A stretch of DNA of 64,000 nt, taken from Longitalea arenae (GTDB lineage Bacteria; Bacteroidota; Bacteroidia; Chitinophagales; Chitinophagaceae). The stretch lies in contig NZ_JAFFJX010000003.1 of NCBI RefSeq assembly GCF_016924755.1, forward strand, positions 372,001 to 436,000, written 5' to 3'. The position numbers and the translations under genes were made by a program. Below the pieces are notes generated by a model. The model searched no databases and was not told the DNA's origin. It saw only the letters and a list, made by a program, of their open reading frames with translations. Of the stretch, positions 16,908-27,513 are shown piece after piece (the first letter of the stretch is position 1; each line of letters opens with the position of its first letter).

Positions 16908-18407
16908 ATGGAAGATTTGAAAAAACTGGAAGTCTGGTTTGTAACAGGTAGTCAACACCTGTATGGCGAAGAAACCTTGAAACAGGTCGCCGAACACTCA
17001 ACACAGATCGCAAAATTCATAGATAAAGATCCCGTAATACCGGTACGGGTCGTATTCAAACCGGTGGTTAAATCTCCCGAAGAAATTTACCAGGTTTGCG
17101 TGGAAGCCAATACTACGCCGACCTGTATTGGTATCATCGCCTGGATGCACACCTTCTCCCCCGCCAAAATGTGGATCGGAGGCTTAAAAGTGTTGCAGAA
17201 GCCTTTATTACACCTGCATACCCAGTTTAACCGCGATATCCCCTGGAGCAGCATCGATATGGACTTCATGAACCTGAACCAGAGCGCTCATGGCGACCGC
17301 GAGTTTGGCTTCATGGTAAGCCGGATGCGTTTGAACAGAAAAGTAGTGGTAGGGCACTGGCAGGAAAGCCAGGTGATCAAAAGCGTTGAAGTTTGGATGC
17401 GCGCCGCCGCCGGCTGGAACGACTGGCAGAACGCCCGCTTCTGCCGCTTTGGCGACAACATGCGCCAGGTAGCCGTTACTGAGGGCGATAAAGTAGAAGC
17501 TGAACTGAAATTCGGTTATTCTGTAAACGGTTATGGGATTGGCGACCTGGTGAAAATGATCAATGATGTATCTGACAGCGCCGTTGCACAAACAGTTGCT
17601 GAATACGAAGAAATATATACCGTACAGGCGCCGCTGCGCAAAGGCGGCGACCGCCACAGCGCATTGCGTGATGCTGCTAAGATCGAGATCGGCATGCGCA
17701 ACTTCCTGAAAGCCGGCAATTTCAAAGGTTTCACTGACACTTTTGAAGACCTGCACGGCATGGTACAATTACCGGGTATCGCTTCTCAACGCCTGATGGC
17801 GGAAGGATACGGTTTTGGCGGCGAAGGCGACTGGAAAACATCCGCCCTGGTGCGCGCCATGAAAGTCATGGCAACCGGCCTCAAAGGTGGTAACTCATTC
17901 ATGGAAGATTATACCTACCATTTCGACCCCAATAACCAACTGGTGCTGGGTTCGCACATGCTGGAGATCTGTCCTTCTATTGCCAATGACAAACCTGCCG
18001 TGGAAATTCACCCGCTGGGCATTGGCGGTAAAGCCGATCCCGTGCGCCTGGTGTTCAATGCAGGTTCCGGTCCGGCCCTGAACGCTTCCATCGTAGATAT
18101 GGGCAACCGTTTCCGCCTGATCGTAAATGAAGTGGTAGCGGTTGATCCGATCGAGAGCCTGCCAAAACTGCCCGTAGCCCGGGTATTATGGAAGCCCTAC
18201 CCCGACATGAAAACCGGTTGTGCAGCGTGGATCCTGGCCGGTGGTGCTCACCATACCGGTTACAGCCAGAACCTGACTGCCGAACATATGGAAGATTTTG
18301 CAGAAATGGCGGGCGTAGAGTTCGTATTGATCGGCAAAAACAGCAATCTGTACGATCTTAAGAATCAATTGAGATGGAATGATATGTATTATCGTCATTC
18401 TATTTAA
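16908..18407 (+). CDS. araA: L-arabinose isomerase
   Basis: Converts L-arabinose to L-ribulose. 499 residues, the expected length, cytoplasmic, manganese-dependent. Family signatures in order: [17 protein letters not shown], a [18 protein letters not shown] block, [38 protein letters not shown], and a C-terminal [20 protein letters not shown]. Metal ligands are expected at the Glu and His of these blocks (for example the His of [10 protein letters not shown]). It is third in the arabinose operon and followed by a perfect 11-bp hairpin before the symporter gene. Confidence 0.96.
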   Translation: MEDLKKLEVWFVTGSQHLYGEETLKQVAEHSTQIAKFIDKDPVIPVRVVFKPVVKSPEEIYQVCVEANTTPTCIGIIAWMHTFSPAKMWIGGLKVLQKPLLHLHTQFNRDIPWSSIDMDFMNLNQSAHGDREFGFMVSRMRLNRKVVVGHWQESQVIKSVEVWMRAAAGWNDWQNARFCRFGDNMRQVAVTEGDKVEAELKFGYSVNGYGIGDLVKMINDVSDSAVAQTVAEYEEIYTVQAPLRKGGDRHSALRDAAKIEIGMRNFLKAGNFKGFTDTFEDLHGMVQLPGIASQRLMAEGYGFGGEGDWKTSALVRAMKVMATGLKGGNSFMEDYTYHFDPNNQLVLGSHMLEICPSIANDKPAVEIHPLGIGGKADPVRLVFNAGSGPALNASIVDMGNRFRLIVNEVVAVDPIESLPKLPVARVLWKPYPDMKTGCAAWILAGGAHHTGYSQNLTAEHMEDFAEMAGVEFVLIGKNSNLYDLKNQLRWNDMYYRHSI

Positions 18408-18438
18408 AAAATAATCCACATATTGCAGCCGCTTTTGG

Positions 18439-18465
18439 CCGTGCCACGGGTAAACCGTGGCACGG
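18439..18465 (+). repeat. Perfect 11-bp hairpin between araA and the symporter gene
   Basis: CCGTGCCACGG, loop GTAAA, CCGTGGCACGG. The stem is perfect but is followed by GTTACG rather than a T-run, so read-through into the symporter is expected; a partial terminator or 3'-end stabiliser is plausible. Confidence 0.75.
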
Positions 18466-18520
18466 TTACGTAAATAATAACAACCAACATTCATTCTTTA
18501 AAAAACTTTTGCAGCCCGCT

Positions 18521-20287
18521 ATGAATACGCTTGCGTCAATTGACTATGTCATTTTTGTTCTTTACTTCATCCTGGTGGCCAGTTACGGATACTACGTTTA
18601 TAGAAAAAGAAAGACCCAGGAACATGACTCAAAAGCTTTCTTCCTGGCCGAAGGGTCATTAACCTGGTGGGCCATTGGCGCATCCCTGATCGCTTCCAAT
18701 ATTTCTGCTGAACAGTTCATTGGGATGAGTGGTGAGGGATTTTTTGTAGGCACGGCGGTAGCCGCCTACGAGTGGATCGCTGCCGTTGCGCTTATCATCA
18801 TCGCCGTATGGTTTATGCCGGTGTATCTGAAGAACCACATTTACACCATGCCACAGTTCCTGAAAACACGTTACAATGATACCGTGGCATTGATCATGGC
18901 GATCTTCTGGTTATTCCTTTACATCCTCGTTAACCTCACTTCTATTCTTTATCTGGGCGCTACCGCTATCACCGGCCTGGTAGGCACTGCCACGGCAGGT
19001 ACCCCGGAATTTCAAAATATTTTACATATCATTATGATCGGGCTGGCGGTTTTTGCGCTGGTGATCACATTGGGCGGTATGAAGGTGATCGGTTATACCG
19101 ACGTTATTCAGGTGGCCGTTCTGATCGTAGGTGGCTTGGCCACGACTTACCTGGCCCTGACAGTTGTTAGCGAACAATTCGGCTTGGGTAAAAACGCTAT
19201 CGCTGGTTTTAAAGCGCTGATGCAGGATTCGCCCGAACATTTCAAAATGATCCTACCCAAACCGGCGGCTACAACAGCTACCATCAATGATCCGCATAAC
19301 CTTGACATTCAGAAATATGTGGTGTTACCTGGTATTGCTATGTATTTCGCCGGCCAGTGGATCGTGAACCTCAATTACTGGGGTTGCAACCAGTACATCA
19401 CCCAACGCGCATTAGGCGCCGATCTGAAGACAGCCCGTACCGGCCTTATCTTTGCCGGTCTGCTGAAATTGATGATGCCGGTAATCGTAATGCTGCCTGG
19501 TATCGCGGCTTATGTATTGCACAAACATAATGCCCTGCCTAACTTTAATGGCGTAAAAGACGGCGCTTATTCCGCCGTACTGGGCTTTCTGCCATCTGGT
19601 TTGAAAGGCTTGTCAATCGCTGCGCTTACCGCCGCCATCGTTGCTTCCCTGGCTGGCAAGGCAAACAGTATCTCAACTATTTTCACGCTCGACATCTATC
19701 AAAAATATTTTGGCAAACAAGCGGATGAAAAGAAACTTGTGATCATGGGCCGTTACACTGTAGTGGCAGCAATGATCCTGGCCATCATCTTTACCTGGGA
19801 CGACCTGCTGGGTATTGGCGGTGAAGGTGGATTTACCTTCATTCAGAAATACACCGGTTTCATTAGTCCGGGTGTATTTGCCATGTTCCTCCTGGGTATG
19901 TTCTGGAAACGCACCACCGGTACCGCTGCTATAGTCGGTGTTATCCTTGGTTTTGTACTCGCTATCTTCTTCAATAACTATGCAGTGAGCATTTTCGGCA
20001 AAGAGACCTGGCTATACACAGCCTACGAATACCAAAAATGGGCTAAAGATCCAGTAACCGGTAAAAAGATACTGGAAACCGTTGTAGAGATCCCCTTCCT
20101 TATTAACATGGGTTGGTCATTCGTGATTACGGTGGCTGCCATGGTTGGTATCAGCATGGCCGGACCTAAAGTAAATCCGAAAGCATTTATAACCGATAAA
20201 AGCTTATTGAAACTTGAGCCCCGCACCGTTGCATTGATCGTAGTTACATTAATGTTACTGGCGGCCCTGTATATCAAGTTCTGGTAG
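18521..20287 (+). CDS. Sodium:sugar symporter (SSS family, SGLT-like)
   Basis: Sodium/solute symporter of 588 residues with about 14 membrane segments. The N-terminal IDYVIFVLYFILVASYGYYV, GSLTWWAIGASLIASNISAEQ (the SSS sodium-site helix), GYTDVIQV and GAYSAVLGFLPSGLKGL are typical of bacterial vSGLT-like sugar carriers. An upstream in-frame TTG at 18509 exists, but the ATG at 18521 is the natural start. Its place directly behind araA makes L-arabinose the likely substrate (inference). A strong bidirectional terminator follows at 20304-20340. Confidence 0.9.
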   Translation: MNTLASIDYVIFVLYFILVASYGYYVYRKRKTQEHDSKAFFLAEGSLTWWAIGASLIASNISAEQFIGMSGEGFFVGTAVAAYEWIAAVALIIIAVWFMPVYLKNHIYTMPQFLKTRYNDTVALIMAIFWLFLYILVNLTSILYLGATAITGLVGTATAGTPEFQNILHIIMIGLAVFALVITLGGMKVIGYTDVIQVAVLIVGGLATTYLALTVVSEQFGLGKNAIAGFKALMQDSPEHFKMILPKPAATTATINDPHNLDIQKYVVLPGIAMYFAGQWIVNLNYWGCNQYITQRALGADLKTARTGLIFAGLLKLMMPVIVMLPGIAAYVLHKHNALPNFNGVKDGAYSAVLGFLPSGLKGLSIAALTAAIVASLAGKANSISTIFTLDIYQKYFGKQADEKKLVIMGRYTVVAAMILAIIFTWDDLLGIGGEGGFTFIQKYTGFISPGVFAMFLLGMFWKRTTGTAAIVGVILGFVLAIFFNNYAVSIFGKETWLYTAYEYQKWAKDPVTGKKILETVVEIPFLINMGWSFVITVAAMVGISMAGPKVNPKAFITDKSLLKLEPRTVALIVVTLMLLAALYIKFW

Positions 20288-20303
20288 TTGTTACTTCGGT
20301 AAT

Positions 20304-20340
20304 GAAAAAAAGTCCGTTGGCTAAGCCAACGGACTTTTTT
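20304..20340. terminator. Bidirectional rho-independent terminator
   Basis: AGTCCGTTGGC, loop TAA, GCCAACGGACT, with an A-run before (20305-20310) and a T-run after. The perfect 11-bp stem lies between the convergent symporter and GH105 genes and can stop both. Confidence 0.92.
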
Positions 20341-20415
20341 ATTGCTGATTTTTAGATTTCAGGATTGCGATTTGCTCAAATATGGATATGCTGATAAATC
20401 CCTGATCTTTACTTC

Positions 20416-21543
20416 TTACTTCAACTTATACATCTCACTCCCGGCCAATAAGAAACAACCCAGGCCATAATCTTCAAAATCGGGCACCTTGTCATAGGTT
20501 ACCGGCTGGCCATCCTTGGGCTCTTTACCCGTACCCTGCACATACCCCAGCATACCATCCGGATGAATACAGTCCTTCATCATGGCATCCCAGGCTTTCA
20601 GCATAGCCGGTTGGTAAGTGGCTGCATCAATGAGATTGTTGTTAATGCCCCAGGCCATCCCGTAAACGAAAAGAGCGGTTCCGGTGAGCTCTTTACCGCC
20701 ATAATTGGTAGGATCTGCCAGGCTTACATTCCAGAAACCATCGGTGCGTTGCAGCGGAAGCAGGGCTTTCAGCATGTCTTTATAATCCTGCAGATACTCA
20801 TTGTAGTGGGGGTCTGTGTTAGGCAGCATCTGCAACGTGCGTACCAATGCAGCTACTACCCAGCCATTTCCGCGGCTCCAATAACAATTAGCGCCATTCG
20901 GTTCTTTATACGGGGGATCAAAATCCTTATCCCGCCACCATAATTTTTCCGCGGGATTGTACAAGCCCTTATCACCGTGTTTATATTTGGTGAATGCATA
21001 CATTTCATACATGCGGCTGAAATAGCTGGTATCGTTGTAGATCACGCCCAGGCGCACAAATACCGGCATTGCCATTTGCAGCGCATCTATCCAGTTCCAG
21101 TCATCCACCTTCTCGGTGCCTTTCATCAGGTCGATTGACGCTTTTATGTCTTTGATGCGCTCTTCTTTTTTATCCATCAGGTAGAGGTCAATATAGGTTT
21201 GACCGCAACACTGGTTATCGGCATTACGGGTTTGAATACCGTCGCGCAGTCCCCATTTGTGCTTGTTACCCCAATCGATGGCATAATTGAGGTACTTTTT
21301 CTTTTTATCGATATCATAAAGAGCCATCAATCCTTCATAGTACACGGCACGGGTCCAGATATTACTGGGCCGTTCCCTGTTCGTTACAATAGTTTTCCCC
21401 GGATCCGGCCATTTCTTCATGAAATACTGGTTGGTCAGGCGCATTACCTTCAGGATACTTTTCTTTGAAGGCGCTTTTTGCGCCTGAACGGACGAAGCTA
21501 ATAACAAAACAGCAGCTAACAACAATTTCATTCTGTGTATCAT
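20416..21543 (-). CDS. GH105 unsaturated rhamnogalacturonyl hydrolase, secreted
   Basis: Glycoside hydrolase family 105 (YteR-like), 375 residues with a signal peptide (about 1-21, ending SVQAQ). It hydrates the 4,5-unsaturated galacturonyl end that pectate and rhamnogalacturonan lyases leave. Alpha/alpha-barrel signatures: SNIWTRAVYYEGLMALYD, the substrate loop RNADNQCCGQTYIDLYL with the probable catalytic Asp, and NCYWSRGNGWVVAALVR. It is the last gene of the minus-strand RG-I operon; the PL11 lyase of the same operon makes its substrate. A second, more distant GH105 is at 39700-41055. Confidence 0.9.
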   Translation of the reverse strand: MIHRMKLLLAAVLLLASSVQAQKAPSKKSILKVMRLTNQYFMKKWPDPGKTIVTNRERPSNIWTRAVYYEGLMALYDIDKKKKYLNYAIDWGNKHKWGLRDGIQTRNADNQCCGQTYIDLYLMDKKEERIKDIKASIDLMKGTEKVDDWNWIDALQMAMPVFVRLGVIYNDTSYFSRMYEMYAFTKYKHGDKGLYNPAEKLWWRDKDFDPPYKEPNGANCYWSRGNGWVVAALVRTLQMLPNTDPHYNEYLQDYKDMLKALLPLQRTDGFWNVSLADPTNYGGKELTGTALFVYGMAWGINNNLIDAATYQPAMLKAWDAMMKDCIHPDGMLGYVQGTGKEPKDGQPVTYDKVPDFEDYGLGCFLLAGSEMYKLK

Positions 21544-21699
21544 GATTACTTATTAAGGTATTATTCATTAATGTAGGCAGACAGACGGGTAGGATGCTCT
21601 GCCTTGTTCCTGTCAGGTCGTTTTGAATGACTTTTCAGGCCACGACATCACACTGGTAATGCAAGACCCAATGACGCACCCTTCAGGTCTATCCTTTTC

Positions 21700-24672
21700 T
21701 TAATTCACTTTCGGTTTCAGTTCATCCGGACTGTCCTTCGTATATCCATTCCAGGTTTCCCGGGATGGTTGGGTGAACAGCGCCTGTATCGCTGACAATT
21801 CCACAGCATGGGCCGGATCAAAATCTTTTGACAACAGATAGTTTATCAGACTGCTTAACAGCTGCGCTGCAGCAGGCCGGTTATTCAAATCAGTTTTAAG
21901 GTCAATACTGCATAACAACAGTTTTCCTTTGCCCACTTTTGCTTCCAGCAGCAAAGCCAGTTTACGGCTTATGAACCAGGTATCGATGGGTTGCAAAACC
22001 GGACTGAATGATCCGGGAAAGTCTTCAAGGTGCATGACCTGTGCTTTGTTCACTACGTCCCACCACTGCATATCGCTGTGGTTAGTAGCCGGGAACGCTT
22101 TAAAAGCAGGATGGTTGGGATCGCAAAAAATACCCAGCGTATGAGGCGGACGCATTTTAAACCAGCTGGTATTCCAGAATACGGGCGTAAAGTAATTTAC
22201 AACTTCTTTTCCTTTAACGATCTTTCCGGCAGCCTGTAAGAACACGGTACCGCCATTTTCCAAAAATGAAATGGTTTCCTGATCCAGCGTATCGGTGATA
22301 CGAACCCGGCTTCGATCAATGGCAATATCGGGTTGCGTTGCCGGGAATACCCATAGATCCCAGTCGTTCCCATAGGCGGTTCCTGCAATGGAAAGATCCA
22401 GCTTTAGCCGCATTGGCGTTGGTATACCTGATAATGGAACCTCAATATTCCCCACCGGCAAACAGTTCCCAACGGCATAATCCTTTTTATCAAAACTACC
22501 TTTCGCGATCACTTTATTGGTGCTGTCTTTGAGCACCCAGTTGATCACTGCATTCTTTAATGCTCCGTTGCCATAATTGAACAGCTCTACCCCGGCTTTT
22601 AATTTTTCATTGTTCTTATACACAAATGAAGGCATGCGAACAAGCGGCACCACGGCATTGCAAAAGCGCTTTACCTGCTGCGGCGTTATATAGGGTTTGC
22701 TTTGCCATAATGCATTCAACATACCTACCAACGCCGTACCCTGACCAGGAAAATCCTGCAGGCCCAGCAACTGAAAACCGGCAAGCCCTTTGGTACGCAT
22801 GGCTTTCTCAATTTCATTTTTATAACACAACGCCTGCAATTTGCCACTGGCCATTAAAAATGCCTCCGCCTTATCAGCCATACCATGTTCAGCCAGCTGT
22901 TCACGGAACAATTCAAAATTTTTTTCTTTATATACACCGTTGAAGCGATCGATCTCATTAAAGTCGGGAAATGCGCACCACTGCCCCATTTCATGCACGA
23001 CATAAGGCACATTGAATTTTTGAACAGCCGCATGGTAATCCGAATCACTTTCAGGTTTTGCATTGACCCAGTTCAATCCACGGGCGCCTGCCTTTACCAT
23101 ATATTCATTTTCGGGCACCAGCGGCCAGCTATTGCCTACAGAAGCACCTGTATACGCGCGGCGTTTGTCTTTCGCCTGCCAGTAGTGAATCATATCTGTC
23201 AGGTATTTAACCTGGTTCCGGCCGGCAGGTTCATTACCGCCGGGCGCTTCCATACAGAACGATGCATAATTGCCATACCAGTTGGCCATACGATCGGTTT
23301 CCTCATACATATATTTATCAACCGGACGGCCGTCACCCAGTGAAGTACCATGGTTCACCCAACCCGGCCCTTCCGGTTGCAGGTAGAATCCTGTTTTATC
23401 TGCAGCTTTGAAAGCCGCTTCGGGCGGACACCAGCTGTGAAAACGCATATGGTTCAATCCATGCGCTTTTGCCGTTTTGAATTGTTGTATCCAGCCCGCT
23501 TCATCCATGGGCGGAAAGCCGGTCAATGGAAACTCACAATTATTTACAGTGCCCCGTAAAAAAACCGGGCGGCCGTTGATGGTGAAACCAGTGCCCACAA
23601 TTTTGAATGACCGCATTCCAAATGTTGTTTCTTTTTCCTGCTTGTCGCCATTGGGCGCCTGCAGCAATACTTTCAGTTTATATAACGCGGGGGTAAACTC
23701 ATCCCATAACTGCATATTGGCCGTCATGGGCAGCGTAAATTTTTGTGTGATGATGGTGTCATTCAAGAGCACCGATCTCGTTACCGGCGGCACAACATGG
23801 GGTTTATTCGTATTAAAAGCGGTAGCCGAAAGTGTTAGTTTCGCAGCGCCCGCCTGCGCGCCTTTGATGGCCACCATTACGATCGCCTGCTTGTTGGTCA
23901 CATCAGGATATACCTGGATCTGGTCTATATGGATCTTCGGCGAGGCCTCCAGCGAGATCTTACCAATGATGCCGTTCCAGTTACCCTGGGTATGATCGGT
24001 CAGGCTATGGGAATCGGGGCCTACATTAATGGCTTTAATGCGATTATCGACGCGGATGGTGATCACATGTTTACCCGGTTTCAACAGCGCACTAAGATCA
24101 TATACATGCGGCGCCACCAGGCTGTTCTGCATACCTGTTTGCTGGCCATCGACCCATACCATGGTCTCTGTATGGCATCGCTCCAGGAATAATTCAATAT
24201 GCCTGCCGCCGAAAGTGGCGGGCACTGTTACCTCTTTCTGATACCAGGCAGCACCTACATAATACTTATCCGGCGTAAGCCAGAAAGGGAATTTCAAATT
24301 GCCGGGCTGGCGGTATTTTTCCATCCGGGGATTGAAATACCAGCTGCTGTCGTAAATACTGCCGGTCCATTTCGTTTGCAAGGTCACTTCATCGCCTTTG
24401 CCATTGGTGAGCATGGAACCGGGCAGTTTGATATTATCTTCAAGCTTTTTATTGAACCATTGTTCTTTAATGCCGGCATCCTGGCGATCAACCTGGAAAC
24501 GCCAGTTGCCAGCCAGGGAAACAGATTGAGCATAAGCGGTATTGAGCAGGCAAAAAATAGCTACCAACAATAAGCTGAAGCGCCTTTCGAAAGGCCGCCC
24601 GGTCTGGGTTCGCCGCATAGGCCTGCTGTCAAAACAAAACTCACTCTTATTTAAATTTTCATTTGTCGTCAT
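21700..24672 (-). CDS. GH2-family glycoside hydrolase
   Basis: Large family 2 hydrolase of 990 residues: N-terminal sugar-binding jelly roll (GNWRFQVDRQ, ELFLERCHTETMVWVDG), an Ig-like domain, the catalytic barrel (RPVFLRGTVNNCEFP, NHMRFHSWCPPEAAFKAAD, acid/base Glu in GGNEPAG, nucleophile Glu in VVHEMGQW), then C-terminal beta domains. The signal sequence RRFSLLLVAIFCLLNTAYA ends near residue 49. The ATG at 24672 shares a base with the stop of the CE12 gene (TAATG); other in-frame ATGs are at 24699 and 24618, and 24618 would give a more normal signal peptide. In this locus it could remove beta-galactosyl or other beta-linked RG-I side residues; the exact sugar is open. Confidence 0.85.
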   Translation of the reverse strand: MTTNENLNKSEFCFDSRPMRRTQTGRPFERRFSLLLVAIFCLLNTAYAQSVSLAGNWRFQVDRQDAGIKEQWFNKKLEDNIKLPGSMLTNGKGDEVTLQTKWTGSIYDSSWYFNPRMEKYRQPGNLKFPFWLTPDKYYVGAAWYQKEVTVPATFGGRHIELFLERCHTETMVWVDGQQTGMQNSLVAPHVYDLSALLKPGKHVITIRVDNRIKAINVGPDSHSLTDHTQGNWNGIIGKISLEASPKIHIDQIQVYPDVTNKQAIVMVAIKGAQAGAAKLTLSATAFNTNKPHVVPPVTRSVLLNDTIITQKFTLPMTANMQLWDEFTPALYKLKVLLQAPNGDKQEKETTFGMRSFKIVGTGFTINGRPVFLRGTVNNCEFPLTGFPPMDEAGWIQQFKTAKAHGLNHMRFHSWCPPEAAFKAADKTGFYLQPEGPGWVNHGTSLGDGRPVDKYMYEETDRMANWYGNYASFCMEAPGGNEPAGRNQVKYLTDMIHYWQAKDKRRAYTGASVGNSWPLVPENEYMVKAGARGLNWVNAKPESDSDYHAAVQKFNVPYVVHEMGQWCAFPDFNEIDRFNGVYKEKNFELFREQLAEHGMADKAEAFLMASGKLQALCYKNEIEKAMRTKGLAGFQLLGLQDFPGQGTALVGMLNALWQSKPYITPQQVKRFCNAVVPLVRMPSFVYKNNEKLKAGVELFNYGNGALKNAVINWVLKDSTNKVIAKGSFDKKDYAVGNCLPVGNIEVPLSGIPTPMRLKLDLSIAGTAYGNDWDLWVFPATQPDIAIDRSRVRITDTLDQETISFLENGGTVFLQAAGKIVKGKEVVNYFTPVFWNTSWFKMRPPHTLGIFCDPNHPAFKAFPATNHSDMQWWDVVNKAQVMHLEDFPGSFSPVLQPIDTWFISRKLALLLEAKVGKGKLLLCSIDLKTDLNNRPAAAQLLSSLINYLLSKDFDPAHAVELSAIQALFTQPSRETWNGYTKDSPDELKPKVN

Positions 24673-25469
24673 TACTTCAGGTATTTTTTTAGAGCGCATT
24701 TCTTCAGGTCCTTGATACCCTTTACAACCAGGTCGGCGTTCAGGGTAGAGCCTTGTTTATTCGGATGGGTATGATCAACAGGAAAGAAATGTTTTACAGA
24801 ATCAGCACCCAGTTTATCATACTGATCGGCAATGAGATCATTCAGGGGAATAAAGAACGCTTTGCCCGCTTTGGCTACTTCCGCCGCCCATTTGCCATAA
24901 GTGTCACGGGCCCTTTCGGTTTTTCCGTTTTTGAAATTATTCCTGGGTACCGGCGAACATACAATAGGTACCGCACCTTTCGCTTTTGTATCGTAAATAT
25001 ATCTGCGCATATACCAGCCATAGGTATGCACCACTTCATTCATTTTACGAATAGGGTTGTAAATAGCCACGCTATCGTCACCAATCCCTTTTATGGTTCC
25101 CCGTGCGCGGGCCGTATCATCGAGCGGACTGGCATCGTTATGTCCGAACTGCATGATCACAAAATCTCCGGGTTTCAACTGTTCAAGAATGCGATCCCAG
25201 CGGCCTTCTGTGATAAAGGTGCGGCTGCTTCTGCCGCCAATGGCATGGTTTTGTACACTGATGCGGCTTGTATCAAAACGATCAGCCATAAAGCTGCCCC
25301 AGCCCCACATATCTTTTTCCCCTTTTCCACTGCCATTCTTTACCGTGGAGTCACCGATTATATATAAAACAGGCCTGGGAGCTTGCAGTAAAAAAGAAGA
25401 AATAAGAATGGCCAATCCGGTCAGGACAAAAGAACTGATCAATCTCCCGTGTTTACTTTTCATACCCAT
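24672..25469 (-). CDS. CE12 rhamnogalacturonan acetylesterase (SGNH hydrolase)
   Basis: SGNH-fold esterase of 265 residues that strips acetyl groups from RG-I. Blocks: IIGDSTVKNG (nucleophile Ser near residue 41), AIGGRSSRTF (Gly), QFGHNDASP (Asn), and the Asp-His dyad in VDHTHPNKQG. One N-terminal hydrophobic segment (about residues 10-30) acts as signal or anchor. The ATG at 25469 is chosen because it lies one base after the stop of the PL11 gene; in-frame ATGs at 25493 and 25487 would overlap that gene. The stop is coupled to the GH2 start. Confidence 0.88.
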   Translation of the reverse strand: MGMKSKHGRLISSFVLTGLAILISSFLLQAPRPVLYIIGDSTVKNGSGKGEKDMWGWGSFMADRFDTSRISVQNHAIGGRSSRTFITEGRWDRILEQLKPGDFVIMQFGHNDASPLDDTARARGTIKGIGDDSVAIYNPIRKMNEVVHTYGWYMRRYIYDTKAKGAVPIVCSPVPRNNFKNGKTERARDTYGKWAAEVAKAGKAFFIPLNDLIADQYDKLGADSVKHFFPVDHTHPNKQGSTLNADLVVKGIKDLKKCALKKYLK

Positions 25470-25470
25470 G

Positions 25471-27363
25471 CTATTTGTTTTTTGCATTGTCATTTTTACG
25501 AGGTTCTATAATACTGATCGCTGGCCGGGGTGGTGTATTCATTCCTTCGCCCAGGTAAAAGCCAGGATGCGGAGGTTGATTATACGCTACATTCTGCCAA
25601 ACAATACTCAGCCTGTATTGCGGGTCCTGCATCAGCGTATAGAATTTATGAGTAGTAGGAATAGTGGTTGAAAAAATGCGTAATTCCTGGTTATCTCTTG
25701 TACGGTAAATAAGCTCTTCCCGCCAGTCGCCCAGGAGATCGGCCGATAAACAGGGGTTTGACTTTGTGCCATTGTTATGCTGGCAGTTGTAATCGCGGGC
25801 ATCGAGCAGTTTATTGGTTACACTATTGGTATAGTCCCATTTGCTTACCACGGTGGCATTCAGGATCTCACTCAATACATCGCCATCCCAGTAGATGCCC
25901 ATATTGCAGGGCGGGGTTTTATCGGCGATCCTGTTTCCTTTACAATCGAAAAGACCGGTTATGTTGGCGCCTGCTACCCAGCATTCATACCCTTTATAAC
26001 GGGGATCAATATCCAGAGCCAGCGCACGGCCGGGTCCTTCTCCATCTTCGCCCGCAGCAATGGAAGGTTTTTTCCAAATCACTTCACCGGTCCTTGCATC
26101 CCGGAAATTAGCACCGGCATCGCCAAAGCGCTCCTGCGTACCAAATACTTCTATTCCCGGCCTGTCGGGATCAAGATCAGCTACATGCAACGCATCGGCA
26201 TGACCAATACCGGTGGTGTACAAACCTTTGCCGTCATCATCAACGGTCATTTGTCCGTATACAATTTCATCTTTGCCATCACCGTCCACATCCGCGACGG
26301 TCAGGTTATGATTGCCCTGCCCGGCATAGGTTGGATATCCATTTTCCGTATCAAATACCCAGCGTTGGCTGAGCTTATTGTTCTTCCAGTCCCAGGCCGC
26401 CAACACGCTGCGGCCATAATAACCGCGGCACATGACCAGGCTTGGGTGAACCCCGTCTAAATACGCTACACAAGCCAGGAAGCGGTCAACCCGGTTGCCA
26501 TAGTTATCGGTGCGGCCATTACCGCCAGAACCGCCCCAACCGTCTACCCGCCCCCGTGCGGGCACATAATCGGTGGTATACAATGCGGCACCGGTCTTAC
26601 CATCAAATATGGTGAGGTATTCGGGGCCTTCAATGATCCGGCCCTGACTGTTGCGATAATCTTTTGTTGAATCGCCGATCACTTTGCCCAATCCGTCAAT
26701 GGAACCGTCAGCGGTTTTCATGGCCAGCTCTGCCCTGCCATCGCCATCGAGATCGTATACCATGAACTGCGTATAATGTGCGCCCTCACGAATATTTTTA
26801 CCCAGGTTTATCTGCCACAGGAATTTGCCTTCCAGCGTATAAGCCTGGAAGATGGGGGGATCGGTTAGGCCACTATGTGAATTGTCATGCCCTTTTCCGG
26901 CCTGGTGCAGAATGATCTCATAGCTGCCATCTCCATCCAGGTCGCCGGTACTGGCGTCGTTGGGTGCATAACCTGCCGGTGTCTTTAAAGGAATGGAAAT
27001 ATAAGCTGGCGCGGCCGCTTTTACGGTATAGGTACGCGCATCTTTCATTTCTTTACCATTTACAAGGGCTGCCACCTGGTAGGTATACGACTTTGCTGAA
27101 TCTGTTTTTTCATCGAGCCAGGAAGTAACGGCTGTTATAGGTTTCGGATTCAGCCTGGTGGCTTTGCCATTATTTACTGACCGGTAAAGGTTAAAGGAAA
27201 TATTATCAGCATCTGTTGCCAGCAAGCGCCAGCTGACAAAAATGGCGCCTTTTCCATTGGGCATAGCCACAATGCCCCGGTTGAGGAATTCCATCTGGCG
27301 TTGAGAAAAAGTCGCAAGAGGTAATATTAAACCGAGTGCATAGTATAATATTTTCATTGGCAT
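25471..27363 (-). CDS. PL11 rhamnogalacturonan endolyase, secreted
   Basis: Polysaccharide lyase family 11 (YesW-like), 630 residues, signal peptide about 1-20. It cleaves the Rha-GalA backbone of RG-I by beta-elimination. A first beta domain (FLNRGIVAMPNGKGAIFVSW) leads into an eight-bladed propeller with calcium-binding loops GDLDGDGSYEI, YDLDGDGRAEL and ADVDGDGKDEI. YVPARGRVDGWGG and LLGDWREELIYRT are further family signatures. It lies upstream of CE12 and GH2 in one transcription direction, and its products feed the GH105 enzymes. Confidence 0.92.
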   Translation of the reverse strand: MPMKILYYALGLILPLATFSQRQMEFLNRGIVAMPNGKGAIFVSWRLLATDADNISFNLYRSVNNGKATRLNPKPITAVTSWLDEKTDSAKSYTYQVAALVNGKEMKDARTYTVKAAAPAYISIPLKTPAGYAPNDASTGDLDGDGSYEIILHQAGKGHDNSHSGLTDPPIFQAYTLEGKFLWQINLGKNIREGAHYTQFMVYDLDGDGRAELAMKTADGSIDGLGKVIGDSTKDYRNSQGRIIEGPEYLTIFDGKTGAALYTTDYVPARGRVDGWGGSGGNGRTDNYGNRVDRFLACVAYLDGVHPSLVMCRGYYGRSVLAAWDWKNNKLSQRWVFDTENGYPTYAGQGNHNLTVADVDGDGKDEIVYGQMTVDDDGKGLYTTGIGHADALHVADLDPDRPGIEVFGTQERFGDAGANFRDARTGEVIWKKPSIAAGEDGEGPGRALALDIDPRYKGYECWVAGANITGLFDCKGNRIADKTPPCNMGIYWDGDVLSEILNATVVSKWDYTNSVTNKLLDARDYNCQHNNGTKSNPCLSADLLGDWREELIYRTRDNQELRIFSTTIPTTHKFYTLMQDPQYRLSIVWQNVAYNQPPHPGFYLGEGMNTPPRPAISIIEPRKNDNAKNK

Positions 27364-27513
27364 TGTAGTTATCTGTTTCAGGTTCCTGGTTTCAAGGAAT
27401 AAAATGTCAGGTATTGAAAATCGAAATAAAGCCGTTTAACTTGCAACTTGTAACCTGTAACTGTAATATTTTAACCGCAACGCCATACAATTCATCGTTA
27501 CGCGACCAACGGT

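Noticed and set aside
18439-18465. Terminator at the end of araA
   Set aside because: Perfect stem but no T-run, and the symporter gene follows on the same strand; listed as a hairpin repeat.
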